DNA of 64,000 nt from Pelodera strongyloides (lineage: Eukaryota > Nematoda > Chromadorea > Rhabditida > Rhabditidae), in the NCBI GenBank assembly GCA_036852015.1, contig JAANDG010000054.1, forward strand, positions 186,001 to 250,000, written 5' to 3'. Of the stretch, positions 14,001-26,000 are shown piece after piece. The position numbers and the translations under genes were made by a program. The notes beneath the pieces were generated by a model, which was not told the DNA's origin, did no database searches, and worked only from the letters and a program-made list of their open reading frames with translations. The first letter of the stretch is position 1; each line of letters starts with the position of its first letter.

Positions 14001-17000
14001 TGTTTAGCCTTTTAGTTTTTAAACTTCTGTCATTTATAGTGATAGCTGGCATCGATACGTTCTGCGGATAGAACTACTGGAAAAGAACAAGAGAGAAAGA
14101 GAAGCGCAACATTTATCGAACAAATACATTTTGGAAAAGGTGCGCTTCGGTTTTATATGGAGTCTATTTCTTGCCATTTCCTAATGTACCTAATTATAGG
14201 GATTGGTGCATTTGGCCTTAGTCTGTTGCGATTTGTCTTTTATTTGTTTATATTCTAGATTGAATCGACGTCCAGTGGTTCGACTTCCAGGATCTTTGGT
14301 AAGGAAGTGCATGAGGGAGAGACTGGATTCAGAGGATTCGTACAGGTAATTGCCTAATTGCTCAGGGTGCAAGTGCTTCTCTCGTGCGCCAATTTTATGG
14401 TCACATAATTAGACTGTTAGGCCTAATGTCGATCGAAATTCGAAATTTGGCAGCTGAGCTGCACTTGAGATAGTAGTAACGTTCCGATCTATTTGCAATT
14501 TGCATAGAAAGTTTTAGTCTCAGAAGAAATGCTTCTTCTTTGTGAATTATAAATTAATTCAGAATATATATGTTTGCCAAGCTAGAATGCATTTTTCCAG
14601 ACATTGGATCGTGTTGTTAAGAAGAAGATGGATGAAATCGAGAAACAGATTGCTATGCATATTAAGTATGTTTGTGTTTTTTCTTTGCTAATTTATTTAA
14701 AACTTTGGGGGGGGGGCTCAGTGGTGTGAATCCTTGCGAACGTTTTACTGCGTTCTTTGAATCCGCCGTCGGATGCAACAAACTGTGAATAAACTAGTCT
14801 AGTTTATTCACAGTATGTTGCATCCGACTGCTAACTAGTAGGTGCACGGTGTCGTGTCACTTTGTAGCCTTTATCAATAATCTAATCTAATGTGCATTTC
14901 AACATTTCATTCTGATTGTTTTAGACGTGTGCGCACTGCGAACGAGGGAGGTCATGGTGATAACGGCCCACGGAAACGCGGAGCTTTGGCAGCGGACGGA
15001 GAGAGCTCAGATGAGGAGGTACGTTTCTATTTTCAGTTGTTATAAGTTCAGTTATAGGTTAAGCGTAACAGGTAGCGACCCAATGCTCATTTTCGCTGTC
15101 CTTTGTGTTTATGTCTGCGGTGAAACATGCTGCTTTAAACCGACAGTGAGTGCAAATGAGGCTTTATTTTGTGTTATTTGTGAAAGAAGTATGAGAGTCC
15201 AGTGCTGAGACGGGATAGATTGAAGGCTATTAGCGATAAACCTCTTTTTGATCTTTAGTGTCTTGTGTCAGCAATTGGTGTTTAACTTTCAGTTCTTATT
15301 TATATCATGATCTATTTCGGTCATTACAGGCGGACGGTGGAGCCGATGCAGATGCGGGCGAGAAGAGACTTAACCAGAGACACCGGTCAGTTAAATTGTT
15401 TATCGTTGTATTTTAAGCGGCCCTGAATGCGTCTTATTATTACGATTGAAGTCTGAACTCGTGTTCTCTGAGGGTCCTTCTTGTCCAGCGTTTTCCTGTT
15501 ATAGTTTTGAATAGCTCGGGAGGAAATCACCGCACAATATGTTCCAGATGTTTAAATTGAACGTTTGTTTCAGGGACGATGCTGCCGAGTACGAGGGCGA
15601 AGAAGAAGACAGAGAAGCAGTGAAAGATAACGTGGAGGAAGTTGAACAGGTATGTAATTGTTATGCATTTAACAATATGGTATGGTGTAAATCATGGTGT
15701 TTCAACGACAAGTTATGTTTGTCGCTTAGTATGCAACCATAGTATGACTTTCACTGGTTCAGGATGTAACTTTAGAAAGCTATCGCTGTTTATTTGGGTC
15801 AGGTTGCGTTGGCAATAGGAATGTTCTGTTAGCTATATTTATTACTTTGAACGTTGACGGGACGACGGTTCGGGCTGATTTGAATAATGTATAGATGGAA
15901 CCCGAACAATAAGACCTCAGTGCGTAGGGGAGCCTGGGGAGCACGATCTTAAAAAGGTGAATAAAAATACTGTCATTATATTCTCTATATTACAGGATGA
16001 AGATGAGAATGAAGACCAAGAAGCTGGCGGTGGAAGCGACATTGAGGACGGAGAGAATAACAAACTGTCACAACAACAGAAAGTGAAGCAGGACGAGGAG
16101 AGGATTAGGGTGGGGCTTGAATCAACTTCTTTATACTTTACACTAACTGGTTTAGTTGGTCTTTACCAACTTTTTTCTTTACTAACGTTGTTTAGTAGGC
16201 TTAAGGCTTCACCGTGAATGTGTGATAGTACATAGTGACATTTGTAATGACTGACATTCCAATTTCAGCGAGTGATAGGTGTGAGCTCCCGTGTGTTCGG
16301 ATATGAATTTGACACGAAGAAGAACTCGTGGTGTGAGATCACTTTCACACTTCCATTGAACCGAAAGTCGAAGGTGGACCTGGGAGCTATTGCTGAAAAG
16401 TGAGTCATATTTGGTATTTGTGCTTGGGTTGTAACCTTGCCCTAGATGGTTATTATAGAAAATGTCGGCTGGTAGTTAAACAGTATTATTGTATGGACTT
16501 CACTTGAGGCTACAGTACGCTAGGAATAGAAACTTGGATATTGTTAACTAAGTGAAATGTTATCCCAGGATTGTCGATTCTTTCATTGTGCACGAAACTC
16601 CCGGCATTGAGAAGTGTATTTACGACCAGGAGAAGAGAATTCTCAGCACACAGGGAGTGAATAGAGAGGTGAATTATGATGCATTAAAGATTCTTAAGTT
16701 GTGACTTTGTCCTTTGCCATCATCGTTCGGCATACAATCAGCACAAACAATACTATCTTATTATATAAAGGAGGAGAGTTTGTCACGGGTTTGTTTTTAT
16801 GTGCACAACGAAATCCCTTCATAAAGAAAATTCTTCGATCGAAAGAGCATACAAAATCTTTGTCGCTGGCGAGATTCGAACCCACAGCAGCACACAACCT
16901 TTCGATTCACAGTCCAACGCTCTACCGGTTGAGCTATGCTAGCTTATCATAGGGGTAGCAATATGCTCTACATAAGCACCGTCAATGGCAAATTTGCATG

Positions 17001-20000
17001 GTACTTAGTCTAATGGGCATCCAGGCTCATATCATACGTTTCGCCAATTATATATGACTTTGTAGATGTGTGAATGTTTTAAATAGGGTAACAATCGGCC
17101 GAACGCCGATTCCTCCAGTCGGAGAAGAGCCCGTAGGGCTCTTCGAACGTCTGGTTGTTGAATAATTGCAGCGAACATATTTATTCACGTTGCATAAGTT
17201 GATTAGTTTAATAACATGAATTGAGTGTCAATTTTGTATTTGAGCGCGTGACCATTGCGTTACTTGACAACGACCTGAATTCATACTCATCCACTGAAAA
17301 AAGTCTCAAGACGACAGTATTTTTTTTCAAAATCCCATCCCTGATATGGTGGAACTGCAACACGCTGTTATTTTGTGTTTTCAACATTTCCCTCTTCTTG
17401 TTTTTGATTTTATTTTTAATAATAATGTTCAGGCGCTTGTCAACCTGGGCCCTGTGCTGAATATGAACACTTTCTACTCAAACGACGTCAATTATCTGCT
17501 GGAGAATTATGGAGTTGAGGCCTGTGCGAGGAGTATTGTCCACGTACGTTCTTTTACTTTTTATTGACTTCAATCTTAAGTTTAAGGTTTTGACCGAGAT
17601 TCAAAAATCGTGTGCTCATACTTTGGTCGAAGGTGACTTGAAATTTTTTTTTTTTCTGAATCACAGTTGACTCATCAGGCGGGATTAATGACTTTACTTG
17701 ATATTAATTTACGATCCGTGGTGATTCACTAATCAAATTGGTATTTGGGGAACCTGGAGGTTAAAGTCGACGTTTTGTGGGTGGCAGGATCAGAATTGGT
17801 TATTTACATTATTCTATCTTTCGCTTTATGTTACCCTTGTTGAAACTGGAAACTCTGACGTTCATCAGCTCCCCTTACTTGTTAACCAAACCTATAAATA
17901 ATAACTATTATACTTTTGTTCTTATAGCATGAATCCAGTATACATTTTGGTTTGTATACGAGTGGAGTACGGTAGCCCGTTGAGGCTCATTTATCTTCCT
18001 TCAACCTTGTTTCGGATTTAGTGTGTTTCCCTTTCTCTACTCATGTCTCGATGTCTCGCCGTCTTTTCGTACTCCTCTGTCTGTCTATCGCTTACTCTTT
18101 CTCTCCGTCTGCATCTCTATGCGTGTGTCCTCGCTCTGGTACCTTCTTTAAGAATCCGCCAGTTCCATATTTGGCTCATTCTCATGTGAATAGTGGTATT
18201 TATTGGAGAATCATGAGAACCATTGTCTGTGGAGAATAGACCGCGTTTATGAGGACAGCCGAAGATTGTCATTGTTAGATGAGAGACATGACAAGTGCAC
18301 TCGTTGAGGCGGAGAGTGCAGAGTGGTCAGACTGTACTCGAGCGTGCTTTTCACGTTGTGACGTCGAGCGACCAAAAGAATGTCTCTCTCTCTCTATCAT
18401 CATCGCCGTACTCTCTCGTTCTCTCTTTCTTACCTGATTGTGAGGTATCTCATCTAAAAAATCTCAGTGCCCTCCCGTATGTCTCAACGCTTTATCATTG
18501 TCTCTCGTCCAATTAGTTTTCTTTTTCTCTCTTCATTTGCTTCATAATCTTATGATGAAAAGGGGGAAATTGTGACTTTTTCCTGGTCTATGTTATAATG
18601 GGAAATTGTGAAGCGAACTCGCACAGGCGCAGGTTGGCCTAATGTATTTCGGTGAATTGGTCAAGCTTTTAAAAGAAAAGGAAAAGGTCTTCGTTCGATG
18701 AACAAATTTCAAGACCTTCGTTGAATACCCTATTTGACCGTGGTCCGCGTTGTGGAGTTCAGCATATTGTTTTCTGTCGTTGGAATCGTGAAGAAAAGTG
18801 ATTCTTTTAAGACATTCTTGAGGGCGTAAATAAAGATTCCATGTCTGTTCAACCAACTTTGGATAGTTGTGAGCTTGTGCCCTTGTGGCATTGCGTTCTC
18901 CTTCGCAATGTACTGGTACCTGATACGTACCATTGACACTTTCGTTGTGCTCGATGCTCCTGGGTTTCGTCGCCGTATTGGCAGTGTCTGGTCTCATTGT
19001 ACTCTCTATCGTCCTTTCGGTGTTTCCTACTCCGGAATTCCGGAAAAGATGAAGACCGATGCCTTTTTATGAGTGCACTGTCATAAAGTCGCCGTCCATT
19101 TTTGTCCGTCTACGGTCACAATTTTGACCACTGTCCACCTTAACCCGGAGCCTTTGGATGCTTTTTCTCCGAATCTCGTCGGATACTCTCGATCGACCAT
19201 GCTCTCTAATCACCCTTTGCCTGTCTCCTCGGAGAGAGCGTCGTGAGCGCTATTTTCGGTGGTCTTTCGACGTCATGAAATCAACAACACACTACACATT
19301 ATGATCGTTTTGTTCCCCTCCTCTGCCTTTGAAGAATGAGTCGTTGCAGATAATGCACATAGAAAACAGTACGCCGTGCAAGTGTGTGCTCGGTTGCACG
19401 GCAAAGGCAAACAACAACAATTTGTTGAACAATATCGAAATTGGCAATTTGGCATTAAAGATGGTCTTCTTTGATAGGCTTGCTACTACGGCGTGCGTTC
19501 ATGCGTGCCCGTGTGGATAGGTTACTCAGCGGAAAGTTATGTCTTGCATAGATTCCGGGGACGTATTGAGCTGTGACCGTTTCTTCTGGTTAGTGTAGGT
19601 GTGCTGATCAGGTCGTGTTTCTCAATCAACCTGGCGAAACATTGTGCAACGTTATGTGCCCGTTGAACATTCTTCGGCTATGCGCAACGGAGCTTTCAAT
19701 GACCAAAAAGTGTATCCCCACCACCACCCAGTACGGATGGAACATGGTACCCAAGAATTTTTTGACCCGAGCGAGAGATCACATTTGACGCAGAATGTGA
19801 GGAATTTTGTTTTCATCACACTCTTTGGTGTCGGGATTATTTTGAGATTTCCGAACGGGTTTTCATGAGATTCACGTGTCTCCCTGAGTTTTTCTCCCAT
19901 TTTTGATAGTAATTGTACCCGGAGAATAGATGATCCGCTGGACCGAGTGGGCTAGTGATAGTGGGCAAAAAGACACAATGAAGAGTAAATAATGAACAGT

Positions 20001-23000
20001 ACGAATTATAGTAAACAAAAAAGGCACCGTAGTTGTTGTTACCTGATATAGAAAAATATGGCTATGCTATTTCCAATAAACGAGTTTAGTTGTGAACAAA
20101 CTGGTGAACATTTTGTTGTTGGTGCGCAAGTGGGCTGTTGTACTAGTTTTGGAGAGCTGGTGTTATTTTCCGGAATTTTGTCTTTGTGTATTTTATCGAC
20201 AAACTGTGCGTGTACATTTTTGTGTGCGTAATAAATATTATTATATTATATTATAATAGCTGCGTTTAGGTATTAAGGTGGTTTTTGGGGTTTGTTTTAT
20301 TAGATGTACTATCGGAGTTTGTGCTTGGTCATTTTTGAAAGGCAAGAAACAAAAGACCTTGTCGAGTCCTATGTCCTGTGCAGCGTTGATCCCTCGTCTC
20401 GTATATATATGGAGTATGTACCCCAGCTGTTTCGCAGCGTTTTTCTGTCTTTCCACGTGCCCGTCACGTTGTCGGTTGTCTTGTCGCTGTCCGTGCAGGT
20501 CGGTCCGTCTGCAAACGGGACCGTTGTTTAGTTGAAGAAGATTAATGGTAATTGCCTGCAGAAACTCCTTCTTCTCCCCCCGTTGTGGGGCTGCAAGACT
20601 GCGCTGAATTGCTCGGAGACCAGGTCTCTGTGCTTCACACGTCGCAGTCTAGTGCTCTGCATTGAAGTCGAAAAGTTCCTGGTTGCTATTTGGGTGGAGA
20701 TTTGTAGCCGTAGCCTATGTCACTATGGCCTGCACGGTACGGTCGAGGTGAATACCGTAGGACATTGTCTTGATTACTGATTACTGTCTACTATGGAAGT
20801 AGACAATCGTGCGGTAGGTAGACCATAGATGCAGAGTGGTCACTGGTGTAGCTATGTGCCAGTCACTAGTGGATTTTGAACCTTTGTCGTAGAAATTAGG
20901 TTGAAATATGTTTCTATGGATCTTAGTCGGTCCCCTTGATCGAACCATCGAACTGAGATTTTTATGGGTGCGCACCTACAGAGAGGCGAGAGAGTAGAGA
21001 GTGGTGATAGACCGCCTATCAAAGAAGCTATTTTTGGCGGCAATTAAGCTCCAAATTAGCCTTTTGCTTGTTAAATTTGATGTTTTCTCAGAAAATTAAC
21101 AGGCATTGTCCGATTGTCCTTTCTGATTAGGATCTTAAAAGAGCTCTCCACGTGGAGCAAGCAACCTTCAAAGAATCAAAGGATGTTCCTTGTTTGAAGT
21201 TTATTTTAACTTGGATTTTTTTGCTGTTGGGAAGGACGTAAATTGGTTGGAATGCGCAAATTTCACGTAGGATAATGCGGGAAGAGTTGTGCACATACAT
21301 AGGTGGAGTTAGAAAAACTCGTGAACTTCCGTGTAGGTTCTTGTTTACAAAATATTGTAGGACGCGTGTAGACGAGGCAGGGGCACTGAAAACTAAGCAA
21401 CCTCGTTAATTCCCGAATCATTAGATCATTAGCATAATTGGATCATTCGTTTAGTATGCTCGAAAAGCATGTTGATACTTGATACTACACTCTCGCTTAT
21501 TCTAAGCCTACTTTATGGTAGTGGGAAGTCTAGTCTATTGGAAGGTGATATGAGATGAAAGGAGAAAAATGTTGGGTGAGTGTAATTGCTGTAGCTTTAC
21601 CTAATCTTCCTTGTTTTCAGGAGATGTCGAGTGTGTTCGAGGTATACGGTATCCGTCCCTCCAAGAGGCATCTCACCCTGACGGCCGACTACATGACGTT
21701 CACCGGATGTATCCAACCCTTTAACAGAGGAGCCATGGCCTCGTCTGCCTCCCCACTACAGAAGATGACATTCGAGACTACTGTAGCATTCATGAGAGAG
21801 GCACTTATTGCAGGTACGTATTGCTTTATATCAGATTTGTCTTGTTTAACTTATCTGTGTGAATTGTTGAATGGAATGAGCCTGGGTTGAGAGTTCGAAC
21901 TATATTGATTTTTGTAGCAGCTTTTGTAAACCATAAATGGGTGTTCATACATGAACGGGCATTGGAGTATACCGATTTTTTACATCAGTTTTTGAGACTT
22001 TGTCTATTTATGTGGATGGGCGTGGGTTTAGTTCTAAGCATACCGATTTCGGAGTGTGGTTATTTTGTAATATCAGAGAACTTTTATTAGTTAACTGACT
22101 CAAAATTCACCCTTCGCTCAGTTGCGTCAGGCATCAGATACGCGAAAAAATATGAACAATAATTCTACATATTTTGAGTCTGTCCCCCGTATTTCGATTA
22201 TTGTTTAACGAGTGTTGAGAAGTTCTCGGTTGTTCGAGTTTTATTGATGTCCCTTTAAATGGTGAACTTTGACCGGCTATTTTTGGCATATTATTTATGA
22301 CATCTTGATTGATTTCCCCTTTCCACGCACGCGGCAATCGGTGACTGATGTTTTTGAACTTTACTGTCCAATTTTGTTAGGATTATGATATGTAAGTGAC
22401 TTAGAAAGGACCTCTTCACTATTGTTTACGCGTGTAAAGTGCGTGACGTATTTCGGTAGTGAAATGAGCAAGTGAGAGTGGCAAGTGACAACATTTAGCT
22501 TCTGTATCTCTGTTGTTCGTGCTGCACTTTTCTTTACCGTAACACTTTTCACGTGCCAGGTGCCAACAACCTGGGAAAAGTTTTCTTGCTTTGGAATACG
22601 GTAGTCTGAGATAGTCGGTGAGGCTTTAGGGTTTATGGGTATTGGGTATAGGTGCTGTTCACCTAGTGTCAAATCTGGCTTTGCCAAAATTGTGGATGTT
22701 GTTAGTAGGTTATGGGCTTGAGATTATGGGCTTGTAGTATTCACAGTGAAACTGATTTCCCTGAGAGTGAGCCTGACACTTGTCTAACGTGTATTATACA
22801 TGTTATTCTCCTATTTGTTTAAGTTGGGATTCCCTGGTATCATAAAAATGTGTCCCTGGACTAGGAGTACCCATAATACACATATTGGCGAGTTCCCCCC
22901 TTTTCACACCAAGCTTTATTTGTTTATTGTCTGAAAACTTAGAACTGGTCCACAGTGTTGTGTTGCGCATTGAAATTCAGTGTGTTGTAATCGTGGAAAT

Positions 23001-26000
23001 AGCTAGAATATGACAGATTGCCATTCATTTTTGAGTTGTTTTCTTCACAAAAGTCGCCTTTCTCTTGTTGAGTTGTCGCGTTTTGTCTTGGTTTAAAACC
23101 AGGTTTTCTCGCAATCCTTTTCGTTTTTCGTAACTGGGCTCGTTTTCCCTTTTTTTATTACACATGATTGTTCTTGTGTTTTTTCGTGTCGTAATGGCTA
23201 TAACCTTGGCTCTTTCTTTGAATAATTATGTCGTAATATAATGGGAAAGACGCTGTTTCTAACTAATGTTCTTGTGGTGCCATTAGAAGTTAGACGTTTG
23301 ATTTTTGGCCCATTCGATTCTATATGTTTGATGATGTTGGCAATTTGGTATGTATATTTCTGCATTTATTGAAAACAAAATCAAGGTGATCCAGGTGCTC
23401 AGTGTTCATTTATAATTCCGTTTTTTAAAGAAAGTGCGCGCGAAATTAATGTGTTGACCCTACAGGCGATAGTCATAGTACACTTCACAGAGGGTTAATA
23501 AATCTAGAAAGAAAGAAGTGTAAGGTTTATTGCGTTCCGTTGTCTATCCATGTAGTGGACTGTATGTGTGGAGCTGGATCTGTGTTGTTATGCGAAGTGC
23601 GAAGACATACTCAAATGATTTACGTCGTTCGAATTGATACTACTGTACTCGGTTGATATTTATAAAGATAAAATATTAATGAAACAAAGAAACAATAAAT
23701 GGATAAGTAATATTTATATAAGAACTATGTTATAGAAAATAAAGATTATGTATACGAAATATATAAATTAGCTGAAGTAATAAAATTCAATATCAAGCTC
23801 TAGCTTGCTAACCCTTGATAACCCTGCTGTAATAAAATTCAATATCAGGCTCTAGCTTGATAACCCGTTAAGGAATGATAAAGTTAGGTACCATATATTG
23901 ACATTGCTAGAATAGGTAATACTGTAGTTTGGCTACATTATGTTATCGTTCGTAAGGCTTTTTTGACAAGAAACTTTTTATTCTTTTTTTCACTAATGGC
24001 AATGGCTCGTAAACCATTGTTGGGGAATAATCCTAAGGGTGGTTTTTTGCGGTAGACATGAGCAAAATAGTGTGAACCCCTAGCCCTAGCTAGTTTGTGG
24101 TCATACTATGGTAGATGCATGTGAATTTTCCATGACCACTTGTAAAATACCTGGAAATGACTAGGTGTCAATGCCATGTAATGTTGTTTACCCACAAAGG
24201 CACACGTACTGTAGCTAAAACCTAGAATAAACTCGAAAGATATGCCATGCAATGTGTAAGAAAGGGTTACAACTTTTCTACCCGGTAACTTGGGTGTTTT
24301 GGATTTGTGAAAGCTGAACTGTCGGGCTATAGACAGTACAGTGGTTATGGTTTATATGTGATGTTGTATGAAAAGGAAAAAAAGATTGAGATACTTGATT
24401 CTGTTCTATATCACTGCAATGTTTTTTTGTTGTTTATGGCCTTTTTGCAAAAAAAAATATTGCAATACTTTTTGTTTACGATTATGTTCCCTTATTATTT
24501 ACAAGTTGTTTGTTCCTGGTTCCTTTACCTGTTTAGTTTTTTTTTGGTATGTCGACTAGAAAGCATTCTGTTAGGTTATTATACGGGTTATTTATTATCA
24601 GTGAGGCGAGTGAGGAGATAGTATGTCTTATTATGAGACTTCAGATGGGTGGGTATGATTAGAGATTGGAACTGTTCACATTGTTGTGGAGAGAGTATAG
24701 GGAGATCAGTATTGAGAGATGTAGTATGTATCCTTATGAGTTTTCAGATTAGTAGACATGGATAGAGATTGGTAGTTTGTGTGTTGAAGTTGAGAGAGTG
24801 CGATGGAGAAGGGGTAGTTTCTGGTCTTATTCCGTCATAGGCTGGGTGTTACTATGTACGGGGAAAGGGGATACATTATGATCTGACAGATTAATGGTGT
24901 CTCATAAATAATGGGAAGAAGCGGGAGAGCCGAATACGTTCAAAAAGTATACTGTAGGTGGAAAGCGCGCGCATTCCCCGCGTTCCATGGGTGATAGGGA
25001 TTTTGAGCTCTCAAGATACAAACTACAGTAGTTGGGTGATATCTTTTAGTTTTTTTTAACGTAGAATCCTGTGAACGAATTGAGAATGTTGGACATGGAC
25101 ACCTACAAATGTGAGAAATTCAGAATCATGCTTCACGCTTGGTTTTGGTGAGGTAGTTGGTTGGTATACGAAGAAAGTCTGCGATTCTCTTTTTTGGATG
25201 AGGCTCTGGGAGGCTATTTCTTTTAATCGAGTGACAAGTCTCACAGTCTCACTAGCCAACAAAGTAAAAGTTTGCGATAGTATGTGTCCCTTTTTGTTAC
25301 TTTTCGGAGCAAATTAAGAAGGCTGAAATGGTTCTGATGATAAGTATGACAGATTCTGGCCCTCATACATTCACCTCCGATTACTCCGATATCTTTCAAA
25401 AATAGAACAAAACAAACAATTTGTTGACCGCATTTATAGATTGATTATGATTATCAAGTACAATAATTGTTGATTGTTTACTCATGCCTTCATGTGTATT
25501 GCACCCTTATTTGCGTGCAAATCTTCACTGCGAATTGAAATTTTGGGTACTCTTTCATTCAGTCAAGTACAAATCCAAAGTCCATTGGTTAAAGTTGTAA
25601 TTCTCACTAGTTGAGACCCTATCCTTCGATGAACTTCACGTCGGTATTGGGCCCATTTATTGTTAGTACTATCTTTGTCCTTATTGTTCTATACATTCAG
25701 TACATAGCTCTCTCTCTGTGTTTTCTCTCTCTCTCTCTGTCTTGTAATGGCAACATATCATCAATGAGTTTGTTGCCGTTTTCACTCACATGAGAATGAG
25801 ATCTATTTCCGTATCATCTCTCCCAAATATAACTCGATTTTTTTTGGAAATTACAGAAAACGACAAAGAAGGACAAAAACCGGTGTCGCTTTGGTTTCGA
25901 ATTTGTAAATAGGGAAGTAAATGGTCGACTGTTTTCTTGCTCACCGGAGTTAATAGAGCACTTGGGGTAGCGGGAAAGATATTAGTGTATTTTTTACGGT

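Noticed and set aside
16862..16943. Functional tRNA-His(GTG) gene on the minus strand
   Set aside because: The acceptor strands do not pair, the anticodon stem has a mismatch and extra bases precede the T-arm. Better explained as a SINE head.
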